From assembly GCA_033558025.1 (NCBI GenBank), contig JAUCEF010000017.1, positions 3,906,001 through 3,970,000 of the forward strand: a DNA stretch of 64,000 nt. Reading direction: 5' to 3'. This DNA comes from Phytophthora sp. 'mugwort'. Taxonomy: Eukaryota; Oomycota; Peronosporomycetes; Peronosporales; Peronosporaceae. Below, piece after piece: positions 43,654 through 54,240 of this stretch. Position numbers and translations under genes: made by a program. The notes under the pieces are model-generated. The model did no database searches and was not told the DNA's origin. It saw only the letters and a list, made by a program, of their open reading frames with translations. Each line of letters opens with the position of its first letter. Positions within the stretch are counted from its first letter, which is position 1.

Positions 43654-44010
43654 ATGTCGTCGTCTGTCGGGCGTCCAGCGCCTGCTAAGCTCAAGACGCG
43701 CTCCGAGTTCTCCGTGACACTGGAGGTGGCACCTTCCACTGCCGACTTCTGGTATCGCTACGAGTACAAAGAAGCTGGTTCCACGTGGGAGCAGAGCGCG
43801 CAGCACGTAGACGCAGCGATCGGGGCCTCCGAGGTGGTTCTGGACGACCTCAACCCGACCAGCACATACGAGGTGCGCATCTACAAGGTAACCAAGACTG
43901 CAGACGGCAAGGAGCAAGTGTCTTGTTTCAGTGAAGTCGCTGCGGTGGATACAGAAGTGCCGGGGTGCGGGCCGGACTCGAGTCAAGGTTGCTTGTGCAC
44001 AATCCAGTGA
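43654..44010 (+). CDS. Small fibronectin type III protein with C-terminal CaaX box
   Basis: A single exon of 118 aa. Residues about 10-100 make one FN3 domain: PAPAKLKTRSEFSVTLEV, FWYRYEYKEAGS, LDDLNPTSTYEVRIYKVTK and CFSEVAAVDT show the strand pattern, with the conserved Trp and the LxPxTxYxVRI motif. The last four residues, CTIQ, form a CaaX box of the farnesylated type, and another Cys lies two residues upstream (CLCTIQ), which could be palmitoylated. There is no signal peptide, so the protein should be cytosolic and held at a membrane by lipid. I know no characterised homologue. The gene begins 177 bp after the second Tc1-like element. Confidence 0.78.
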   Translation: MSSSVGRPAPAKLKTRSEFSVTLEVAPSTADFWYRYEYKEAGSTWEQSAQHVDAAIGASEVVLDDLNPTSTYEVRIYKVTKTADGKEQVSCFSEVAAVDTEVPGCGPDSSQGCLCTIQ

Positions 44011-44243
44011 GGCAAACGTCCAGCACTACCGAAGAGACGCAGCAACATCCATAACACTATTGCAGCACAACAGTTCATATTCACACAGACCCACTTGTCC
44101 ATGCACTTAACCCCTATGCAGGCAGAGAAGGCGGTCGTTTCTCCTCGTTTGCCCTGGTTCCCAGTCAAGCTCAGCCAGATCTACCGCTTTCTGTGCATCG
44201 GACTGTCCTGCGTGTACCTATCTTGACCTCGCTAGATGTGACT

Positions 44244-47200
44244 TCATTGCAGCACTGACTTCCACTTCGCTAGCCGCTCGTCTTTGGGTTTGCTATCTTC
44301 TCCTGCAGGCGACATTTGCGCCCAAACTTCGTCTGCATTCGCCTGCTTTTTCCACCAGATCACTAGAGCCTCTTGGCCTTCCTGCGTCTCGAATCCGGAC
44401 AGCAGTGCATCAAGGACGTCTGCTGCACGACCACTTTCTACCAGATGAGAGCAAGCCTCGCTCAGCCACTGCACGGTGAGAACTCCTTGTGCAAACAGCG
44501 GCGTCCAAAGTTCGCTTAGATTGACGGCGAGTTGAGGAATGTCGACGCGCAAGTCGTCGTAGTCATCTAGGATGGTCTCGACAGCGGCTTCAATATCTTC
44601 GGATGAGATTTTCGCACTTGTGGAAAACTGTACGAGCAACTCAGCCACATCCTTGCGTACAAACTGTTTTGCCTCGAGACTGAACACCAGCATAATGTGC
44701 ACAAAATGTCGCCATCGATCGGGTACGGCTTCCAACTCTTCGATGCACTGCACCACCTCATTCAAGTCTTTTACAGACAGATATTCCTCCAACGTGCTAC
44801 GCATCTTTCCGGCCGCTTCCTCGTCGAGTTCGTCCTCCTCGTCGCCAAAGAAGACTTCAATACCATTTTCACGCAGATACGTTTCCACATCGGTTTCATT
44901 TCTCATCGCTACAGGCAGCACACTCTCGGGGGTGATTTCCTCATCTGTCAGCATTCGGATCACTGTCCTCTCATCGCTCTCCATTTCCAGCACCGATAGC
45001 ACCTCAGGAAAAACCAAAGAAGCGAGCTTCGACTCTACACAATGAGCTAGAGCTTTCGAGATTATCCACGACAAGCCAAAGCAGCCAGCAGCGACCAAGC
45101 GGCCAAAGACCAGCGCCGAGTATTGGTGGATCAATGGCAAATCAATCTTCATGTCTTCGAGGAACTCCATGACAATCACCAGAGCAGCCTGGATCGAGTT
45201 TGCGTCCAGCGCACCGCGCTCATACAATCCCACAAGCAAGTCCACAGCGTGTTCACGTTCATCGGTCTTGCCTTCCAATGCTGTGTTAATGGTTTGCTCG
45301 GCAAACTCGACGTGATAGGGATCCATCGGCAACTCCTGGATACATGTGGTAGCTTCATCCAAGTCCAAGATGGAAATATATTCCTGGATGATACTTTTGA
45401 TGCGGGTCGACATTTGCGCCGGAGACAGCGCTTTCGCCTCGTCATGCTCAAGCTCGTCAGGTTCGTCTGATTCTTCAGGCTCCGCCTTCTTAGCCACAAT
45501 GAGATTGCTGCTCTGTTTTGCGAGCTGGGCACTTGAGATTCGTGTCTTATGGCGGCGTCGTTGAACGTCATCGTGCTGAGCATTCTTTCCCTGCTGTTGG
45601 AGCCTTTGCGCCTCTTTCCGCACCTCTTCCAAGGTTTTCTGCTGCATCTCCTTGCGACGAGGTTCCCACATGTGATCTCTCGTTTCGAGGACATCCTTGA
45701 CCAGGAATCGAGCTCGTGACGGCAGTTTCGCATCGTCTGACAGCTCCACCATGCGCAAGATGATGATTTTCATAATGGTCTTCGTTTTCGGTTGGTCGAA
45801 CTTCTTGCCAGCCGTAGCCAACATCTTGCACAGTGCTTCCAGGTCTTTTTCGTCGGGAAAGCGCACAGCCTGAGCCTGGACTTCTTGGCCATTCTCGCCA
45901 GGGATTAATTCTAATCCTAACAAGTAGAAGATGCACCCTTGGACTCCGGATTGCTTAATTAAATCCACCTTGTATAGCTCTCCAATAAACCGGATGTTAC
46001 CGAGCATCTTCGCCTTCGCACGCATCGCAAAGATCTCACGTCGTCGAGGATCAACTTCCTCTTCCATCTTGTTTTCTTCCTGCGAGCCAACGTGCTTGTT
46101 CGTCTTCTCGAACTCGCCTTGACAGCGATTGACGAGAAGTCTTGTGAAAGTAGTTTGAGTTGCAGCCGCGTGTCGGGCTAGCTCAGCTGACTCGAACGGT
46201 CCTCCGAATGGTTCCTCATCCCCAATCTCGCTAATCATTCGCTGTGAGTAGTAGAAAGCTCCTGCTTCCTTTTCGCCCACTGCAACCAGGTAGTCTCCAT
46301 GGCGACGGAAATTAAAAGAGGGAATGGATCCACAGTCGCAAGTAGTACCAGCTCCACTTTCAGAAGCTTCGAGATCTTCAATGCAGCTGTGTGGACTGGA
46401 AAATGGGCCAGCAAATGACGTGAATGTAGCCTTGTCGATCCCCGTCCAATAGAACGAGCCGTGGTCATCACTTAGCACACTCAAAAATCTCCAAGGTTTC
46501 TTTATCGTCCGCGTATGGAATTCCTTGCATAGATCAGCATACACATCCGCGAAGCTGGGTTCCTCTAACGCTTTATCCATAATAATTGAAACAATCGAGC
46601 TCAGTAGGGCAAAGCTGTCGATGTCAACTGCACAAAGCTCATTTGTCAACTTTGCAAACTTCTCTCTTGTGAGTTTGTTCAGCAGACTCTTCACATAATT
46701 CAGCGTCTTCTCGAGTGGAGAAACTTCCTTCTCCTTTGTGGGCTTCCATCGGTTCTCGGACACAGTCAGAGGCTCAATTGGGCCATCATAAAGAGGTGGT
46801 GGGGGTGGCCGGCCGTAGCCACCACGGCCACCGCCACCGCCACGAGCTCCGCGACCGCCACCACGACCGCCTCGACCTGGTCTGTCACGTCTCCCGTCTC
46901 TCAAACCACCTTGACCCCTAGCTCCACGACCACCAGAACGATCACCCTGTCGAATGCTGCCACCGATAGATTTTCCAATACCATAACCCGCTCCCAGTCG
47001 TCCTGATGACCGTTTAGTTGCCGAGCGCGGATCGCAGATTTGAATGACCTCCACAATTTTCATGTCTGGCAGATCTGTTGGCCGAGGAATCGCAAATTCC
47101 ATAAGTCTGTTCCCAGCACCCAAAAGAGGTCGTTAGCGTTATATCAAAGCGCACAGCAGAAGAAAAAGGGGATTACCACTATTGCTGACATACCTTTTCA

Positions 47201-48869
47201 GCTCTGCAAGCGAATATTGCAGCTTCTTGGCACGCGCCACCGTCGCTCGAGATGGTACAAGCGCTGCTGACAATGATGACTTAAGCGTCCGCACTGGTCG
47301 AGTTTCCATCGACGATGATAAAGAAGATTTCAGATTTCGAGGCGGTGCGGCGTCTATAGATGCGGCGAGTGACGACTGGACTTTGGCTGGAGTGGAGTTA
47401 ATTGACGAAGTCAATGAGGACTTGAATGGAGCAGCGCGTCGTGCGGCCTCCCGCTCTCCATTCTCCTTGTCGAGCTTAGCATAATACTCACGGGTTCTGG
47501 TATCTTTTTCAGCATTGCTACCACTTGGAGCTCTGTCATTATCGAGTTCTGTGCTTGCACCAGTTGAACTTTGTCGTGTCTCGTTCTCCATTGAACCCTT
47601 ACGAGTTAGTGGCGCCTTCATCATTTGAGCCAGACTGCTACCACGTTCTAGCTTCCGTGCTTCCATGCGTTCTCGGAGGGTATCTACCAGCCGTTTACGC
47701 TCTCCTTCATTAACAACAGGGGCCGTAGCTGCCTTGATAGACACATCTTCCTTTTCTTGAACAATGGCGGATTTGTCTGGCTTCGGTGAAATCGAATCTC
47801 CTGCAGGAGCGTTTTTCCTCAATCCACCAGAACCCGATGGGGACTTTTCGGAGTCTAAAGGAGCTGCCGATGGCGTATCATAAGAGCTGAGTTTGTCTCC
47901 AACGGGAGTGCTTGAGGTCACCCTACGTAGAGATGCACCTCCACCATCCAGAGATGACCGCCGTGACGTCGTATCTTGCGCTGGTCTGCCAAATGAACGG
48001 CTGATTGTCTCGGATGCGGGGCGTTCCTTTTGAGCACGAACATCTTGCGAGCTCTTTGTCAGGGACCCGGTCAATGACGATTTAAACGGCGCCGGCCCCG
48101 TCGATCCGCTAGAAAGCTTACGCACAGGCGGCGGGCCATCATTAAGACTCGACCGGTATTCTTCGCTGTAACGCTCGCTGCGAAAACTTCTGTCACTGCG
48201 GTCCGATCGCTGCGACGAAACGCTGTCCGTACTGTTTTTCCTAGTCAATCTGGTTCTCGACACTGATCGATTGCCAGATCGATATGATCCCTGTCCTTCA
48301 CCTGACCATTGTCTCGGCTCCCGACTAGTAGAGCGTTGCATCGGTTCCCTACTGTTCGAGCGACGCGGCAGCTCCAGGCTATTCATTTGTCGATGAGACG
48401 AGCCTTGTAATCCTCTTCCAGCCTTCTCGTCCTTCTCCTGGCTGGATCTTCGCTCATCATCGTTACTAATGGACTGCGCCAAGCTACTGACGAACTTCTT
48501 GGTTTGTCCTGCTTTCTTCTGCGGGGACGGCGAGGACAGCGAGATGACCTGTCGCTGTGCTTTGGTCTGCACCTGCAGGTCTCTCTTCGGATTGCCGCGA
48601 CCCCTATTACCTGCCGACCTGTCGTTCTCCATGCGAGCAGAGCGCTCGTTGCGCTTCGGGAAATCCTGACGAATTGAGTCCTTCAGAGAAGACTGGAACG
48701 GGGCTGCGTCAGTGACCGAGTCGTCAACCACCTGCACCGAGCGCTGACTATTGGAGCCTGAATCCCCCGCCAGCTCACTCACTGAGGCCTGGACACGGCG
48801 ATATGTCCCTCGCCCACCGCCACCTTTGCGTCCCAAGCCGCCGCCTCGACCTCCACCTGCAGCAAGCAT
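44244..48869 (-). CDS. eIF4G-like translation initiation scaffold with MIF4G and two MA3 domains
   Basis: Exons 48869-47194 and 47106-44244, with an intron of 87 bp, encode 1512 aa. The long N-terminal region is rich in S, R and G and carries repeated FKSSL..S motifs. YSLAELKRLM across the exon junction (about residues 550-562) resembles the eIF4E-binding motif YxxxxL. An RGG/GGRG stretch and poly-proline follow. MIF4G begins about residue 690 (KTLNYVKSLLNKLTREKFAK, DVYADLCKEFHTR). Two MA3-type domains follow in tandem: IKSIIQEYISILDLDEATTC (about 1140) and MRSTLEEYLSVKDLNEVVQC (about 1380). The C-terminal end (EALVIWWKKQANADEVW) may be a W2-like remnant. eIF4G links eIF4E, eIF4A and eIF3 to recruit 40S subunits to mRNA. 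Other MIF4G/MA3 proteins are possible, but size and layout favour eIF4G. Confidence 0.87.
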
Positions 48870-48894
48870 TGACAGTTAATCGATCGATTGTGTT

Positions 48895-48907
48895 TTAAAC
48901 GAATGAG
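48895..48907 (-). promoter_or_regulatory. Candidate initiator of the eIF4G-like gene
   Basis: On the minus strand CTCATTCGTTTAA lies about 30 bp upstream of the ATG at 48869. TCATTC fits the oomycete YCAYTYY initiator. Pattern match only. Confidence 0.4.
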
Positions 48908-49262
48908 AAGAGATGGAAACAGGTTCGTCTGGAGGTTGCAATACCTCTGCGGCGGTCTGCACTCGGCTGTCCATCCATGAAGCAATCACTCTGCGAGCTC
49001 CAGGTCCTCGTTCGTTGCCTTGGGTCTTGTTGCCTTCGATCGTGCTTTTGGCTGCACAATTCCGCACTCCCCTCCAAATCATGTGGTGTGTTTGCCCATC
49101 AATATGGTGTGGTTTCCCCTATAAAATGGGCCGGTATGTTATAGCGTAAGTTCAACATTTCCGGTAGGTTGTATCATAGGATCATTGCTTCGACCAGTCA
49201 TCGTTCGCATTACTGGCCCTGACCTCGCGGTGCATGCTCCTTGGTCGCCCACTGTCTCTCCT

Positions 49263-49269
49263 TCACTCT
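49263..49269 (+). promoter_or_regulatory. Candidate initiator of TRM1
   Basis: TCACTCT, a YCAYTYY match in a pyrimidine-rich stretch, 21 bp upstream of the TRM1 ATG. Pattern match only. Confidence 0.35.
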
Positions 49270-49290
49270 CTCTGCAGACTAGACAGAGCC

Positions 49291-50994
49291 ATGTCCTTGC
49301 CGTCCGCCGCCTCACTGGCGCAGACGCTGCAGAACAAGCCGGCACCGCCCGGCCACAAGATCATCCGAGAGGGCGACGGCGTCATGATCTTCCCGGAGCA
49401 GAACCAGGTCTTCTACAACCCCGTGCAGGTGCTTAACCGTGACCTGAGTATCGCCATGATCTCCGAATTTGCCCGGATCCGCGCGCGTGAGCAGCTGACG
49501 AAGGAGGCGCGTAAAGTGGCGGGGCAGGGTGCCGCTATCGTGCCCAAGGACTACACGGACGAGGAGATCGAGAAGCGCCTGACCGACACGGCGGAGGACA
49601 AGGGCATCCGCATCTTTGAGGCGCTGTCAGCCTCAGGCCTTCGCTCCATCCGCTACTTCCAGCAGATTCCTGGCGTCAAGTCCATCCTCGTGAACGACAT
49701 GGACCCCGCAGCGGTGGAGACTATCAAACGCAGCGTTGCGTTCAACGAATTGCCGCTGGATCGCGTCATCCCCAATGAGGCGGACGCCACTGACGTCATG
49801 TACAATCACAGGAAGCCCACGGACCAGTTCGATGTCATTGACCTGGACCCGTACGGATCGGCCTCGATCTTCTTGGACAGCGCTGTGCAGAGCGTCACTA
49901 ATGGAGGCCTGCTCTGTGTGACGTGCACGGACATGCCTGTGCTATCGGGCAAACAGCCCGAGGTCTGCTTCTCTCGTTACGGAGCGCTGCCTAACAAGTC
50001 ACACTACCTGCACGAGATGGCGTTGCGTATGGTGCTGCAGACAATCGAGTCGTCAGCCAACCGCTATGCGCGCCACATTGTGCCGATCGCTTCGTGCAGC
50101 ATTGACTTCTACGTGCGTGTGTTTGTTCGTGTGTACAAGTCGCCGGTGAATGTGAAAAAGGCGATGACCAAGCTCTCGTACGTCTACCAGTGCGTCCAGT
50201 GCGAGAGTTTCCACCTGCAGCCGCTTGGTGTGTCGAATGGAAACAGCTACCATGCTTCGCGTGGCCCCATTGTCGGCCAGCAGTGCGATCAGTGCAAGGG
50301 TAAATACAAGATGGCGGGTCCGATCTGGTCGGCGCCTCTCCACAGCCGCGATGTCGTGCTGAAGATCCGCGACCGCGTCGAGAAGAGCACCTCGGAGTTC
50401 CCTATGAAGCCTCGCCTGCATGGACTCTTGACTACGATCTCCGAGGAGCTCGTTGACGCCCCGCTGCACTACACGCTCCCGGGTTTAAGCAAGGTTTTGC
50501 ACTGCTCCAACCCCCGAATGTCCCAGATTCAGGGTGCTATTCGCCACGCTGGTTATGAAGTTTCGCAGTTCCACAAGGTTCCCGAGGCTATTAAAACTAC
50601 CGCGCCGAACGACGTCATTTGGGATATTATGCGCTGCTGGGTGAAGAAACACCCACTGAACAAGAAACGCGACGGTGACGAAACGCCTGGCAGTCGCATT
50701 CTGGCTAAGGAGCCCAAGTTTGAGGCGAATTTCTCTTCGAAGCGTTCAGGTCCAAAAGAGAAGCCCAAGGCGCTGCGTTTCCCTCTGAATCCAGAGCCGA
50801 ACTGGGGACCAAAGGCGCGTGCTGTCGGTAACCGTGCAGACAACACTGCTGTTGCAAGAAGCGAGGGTGAGTAAAAAAAAAACAGCGTTTGAGTCCCTGT
50901 TGTGGCTATGTTTTAATCATCTTTGGGTGTGGTTTTATCGTTTGCTTTAGATAAGGGAGAGGAACCGGAGGCGAAGAAGGCCAAAACGGAGTAA
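49291..50994 (+). CDS. TRM1: tRNA (guanine(26)-N2)-dimethyltransferase Trm1
   Basis: Exons 49291-50866 and 50951-50994, with an 84-bp intron, give 539 aa. The N-terminal block VMIFPEQNQVFYNPVQVLNR is the Trm1 signature. The SAM-binding fold shows EALSASGLRSIRYF, the acidic VNDMDPAAV, and IDLDPYGSASIFLDSA; CTDMPVLSG is the catalytic-side motif. Downstream, CVQCESF and CDQCKGKYKMAGPIW supply the four zinc-binding cysteines of the C-terminal domain. The last exon adds a short basic tail (EAKKAKTE), a possible nuclear signal. The enzyme makes m2,2G26 in tRNAs. The start at 49291 avoids 19 upstream residues without family counterpart. Confidence 0.96.
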
Positions 50995-51115
50995 ATTGAA
51001 GCGATCGCGAATTAGACCAAAGAGCTCCTCTACATATATTTTTGCTGCGTAATAGAATGCTTGGGGCCTACGCGTACAATTCTGCGTTGACACGTTGGTA
51101 GTCTGCCAGATGAAG

Positions 51116-53385
51116 TTACTGGGATGTATCGCTGTGCCAGACTTTAACCTTGAGCTCATGGTAAGTGAGCGGATACTCCTCTTCCACATTGTCTTTCTTG
51201 CGCAGCTCTTCCATGGACAAGTGAGGTGGCCGAAGACCAGCGTAACGAAAAGGCTGCTGCTTCGATAGCATGACGTTGGCGGTCGTCATGTTGGGTGAGT
51301 TGCTACCGCCATCAGCAGCTGCAGGCGGTAATTGTGGTGATTGTTGTGGTGCTTTGGACGAGCAATTACCAGCTGAAGATGACGTTGCTGCAGCTGATCT
51401 TGTACGTGCCGGCTCACCTTCATTGACGAACTCTGCCATAGTCTTTATGGCTATACTGCCACGGCGAGTGCGCGTACTCAGAGCCACGGAAGCCTTGCGT
51501 TTGGTAGGAGATACCTGCGGTGACAAGTTAACACTTGCTATGGTTTGAATCGGGGCCTCGTCCTTTTTGATAGCTTCAACCTTTGCGTGATATGCTTGCA
51601 GCACAGAGACGATTTGCTCTTCAATATCACCAAGTACCTGTTTCATATCATCGGCTAGGAAGATAATAACGAACAAACATCGCGTTAGGGGGTTACAGAC
51701 AACATTAGCCTGGATAACTAACTTACTATGAACATCGGAGCATCCGATACGTGAGTGAAAAAGCAACACTGCTGGTTTGATCGCCTCCAAGAAGGTCTGC
51801 ATTTTGCGGTTGGCGTCCTCTTTTAACTTCTTCTGTTCGTTCGTGTACTGGAGTTTGGAGCGAAGCCCTTCAATGCGATTCATGCGCTGGAAATCGACTG
51901 AGTCCTTGCGTTGCTTAAGTCTTCAAGAAGTTCACAAACATAAGGTGGTCAACCCAAACAAAACACTACCGGCAACTGGGTCCAGCTGACTTACTTTCCA
52001 ATTTCCTCGCGCAGTTTTGTGCTGACTTGACGATGATTCTCAATCTCCTCAGCTAGTTGGTTGACGTGTTGGATACGATCAAAGTGCTCTGCTTCCGTAA
52101 AGAAACCATCAAAATAATAGCAAAGCGCAGACAGAGGCCCATATCCAGTGGTTAAGGAGCCCAGCAAAATTTTGGACATGCAGGAGGTAGGTTACAAGGA
52201 TGATAGTCTGGTCGTGGTGAAGGATATTGGTTGTTGAATGCGTCGATCATCTCCGAGACGGTCTTTGTGCCGGAAACTTCTTGGATCTTCTCAATGTATG
52301 TGCGGTTTTCTTGATACCTCGTGAGCATCACGTCCGTCGTGATCTTGGCCTGGCCGCTCTTCCAGTTGCTGCGCTTGGCGCGTGACTGGACCTCGTTTTC
52401 TTTCGCGTCGGACACATTTTTCATAATGGCATTCTCCCCCAAGAACTTGTATTTTTCCACGTCAACAAGTTCCTCGACATCTTTTTGGTGCAGTGCGATC
52501 TCCTTGAGCTCGTAGAGCAGACCTGCTGCCCGCCGGTCGCAGTTCGTTTCCCACTCGTCGCCCTCGTGCCGAATAGCCTCGAGTTCTTGCTCAATAGACG
52601 CGATCTCGTCGCGAAGCTTTGTCACTTCGTCACTCAGTTGCGCCACCTTGTGCTTCTTTGACAACGTCTCGGTCGAGATTTTAGTGAAAATGTCGTCCAT
52701 CCGAGCGCGTTCCGTTCGATGCGCATCAATGGCCTCCCGCAACTGCCGATTGCGATTAAGTTTCTCATTCATCTTGACGAGGCGGCGGTCGACGTCATGC
52801 TCCATCTTGCGGACACGCCCAAGCAGGACGGCATGGTTGTGGTCCAGCGCAGCCAGCTCATAGAGCTTCATCTTCTGTTGTGCCAGAATGGCTTCGTGGG
52901 ACTGAATGAGCGCGTTCAACCGCGCCACTTCCTTCCGCTCAAGCTCCAAGCGGATCATGAAGTTGTTGCCCTGCAGGTACAAGTTCGACAGCTTCTCGGC
53001 CGTCTGTTCATTGAAGAACGGATCGTCTCGAGCCGCGTGATCATCGAATGACAGCTGCAATGCACAATCGAACGATGCTGTTAGTCTCAAGAACTTTGGA
53101 TGGGTAGACAAAGGACTTACGCACCTCTTCCTCTAGTCGTCGATTCTTTTTCTGCAGGTCGTCGATCTTCTTGGCATATTCGTTCAGACAGAGCGCCAGC
53201 TCCTTCGAGTGGCGTTTGCCATCGTCGTGCTCGAGCACCAGGAGCTGCTGGTCGATGTGGCTGTTCTGCTTCTTCTTCTTCTTACCGGATCGAGTGGGCG
53301 AGACGGAAGGAGACGGAGCTCCTGGCGCCGAGCCACTGGCGGGACTCGCTTTCTTCACGGATCGAAGCGCTGGAGACGCGGGCAT
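51116..53385 (-). CDS. Outer dynein arm docking complex coiled-coil protein (ODAD1/CCDC63/DC2-like)
   Basis: Exons 53385-53125, 53054-52196, 52091-51995, 51920-51727 and 51654-51116 join in phase to 649 aa. The frame is open to a GTG at 53445, so the first ATG at 53385 was used. Most of the protein is heptad-rich coiled coil. RQLREAIDAHRTERARMDDI recalls the 'LR.EI..LR.ER..F..iy' block of CCDC63/CCDC114. YIEKIQEVSGTKTVSEMIDA resembles the FxKIxExTGIsDxdELV motif of these proteins. The N-terminus has a KKKKKQNSHIDQQL stretch; the C-terminal quarter is S/P-rich. The ODA docking complex anchors outer dynein arms to doublet microtubules, consistent with biflagellate zoospores. The third-exon acceptor (ACGGAAG) is the least certain splice. 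Confidence 0.8.
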
Positions 53386-54240
53386 TGGATAGAGGAAGGA
53401 GGACTGGGACTGTAGAGCTCGCCTCGCTGGTCGTTTCGGATTCACACCATAAAAGGGTCCGTGTGGTATTTAAGGACGGTGACACGTCATGTAGCCATGT
53501 GTAGACGAACGAGTGTAGACGAGTAGGTGCGGTGCCGCAGCTCTTGAGTCATGTGACCAGTCAGATTGCGAATACCTTTGCGCCCATTGCCAACGGTCTT
53601 CGCTCGTCGATCGAAAGGATAACACGTACCGTATACAAAACAACAATCGCAGTAGTAGCATTGTTGGCACGCAGTCCGGCCGCCCTGCTCACCTCGCGGC
53701 CATGTCATGACCAAAATGGAATGGATCCTCTAACCCCATCTCGGCGGTGCTCCCAACCAACCACTTCAACGTCAGCAAAGACACGACATGCATTCTTGTG
53801 AACCACATAATTTTCCCTATTGGCTAAATTGGAAAGCTACATTGCACTACCGTGATCTCAGTCAACTAGACAATTTATAGCAAATGTAGTTTAGCCTATA
53901 AATTAAAAAAATAGCTATTTCAACTTCGTAGTAAGGTTACTTTCAATGCATTTAGCTATCTGTTCTCAAAGGGTATTGTATTATCAAGTTTCTATTGCAT
54001 TACCCCTCCTTTTCAACATTATCCCCTAACCCTCTCCAACTTTTAGCGCGCGACTTCTTCAGGCCAGAACGAAACTAGCGGCGGCGGTCGTCGGTCTCCT
54101 ACGCTCTATAGGCGCCTCCGCAAGTGCAGCTCCCCCAGTCCAAGCGGCATCCCCTCGCACTCCAGAAACCGACCACAGCCCCAACGTCGCTTGTGGTCTC
54201 GTTCACTTTCCGCGCGGCCTCTGGACGCTCAAGTCTCCAA
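53386..54240. other. Intergenic, divergent between docking-complex gene and SIRT1-like gene
   Basis: No gene was recognised. The central 53820-54050 is AT-rich. Frames of 65-90 codons on either strand look like chance. It must hold two promoters. Confidence 0.5.
54203..54209 (+). promoter_or_regulatory. Candidate initiator of the SIRT1-like gene
   Basis: TCACTTT, a YCAYTYY match, 32 bp upstream of the ATG. Pattern match only. Confidence 0.35.
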
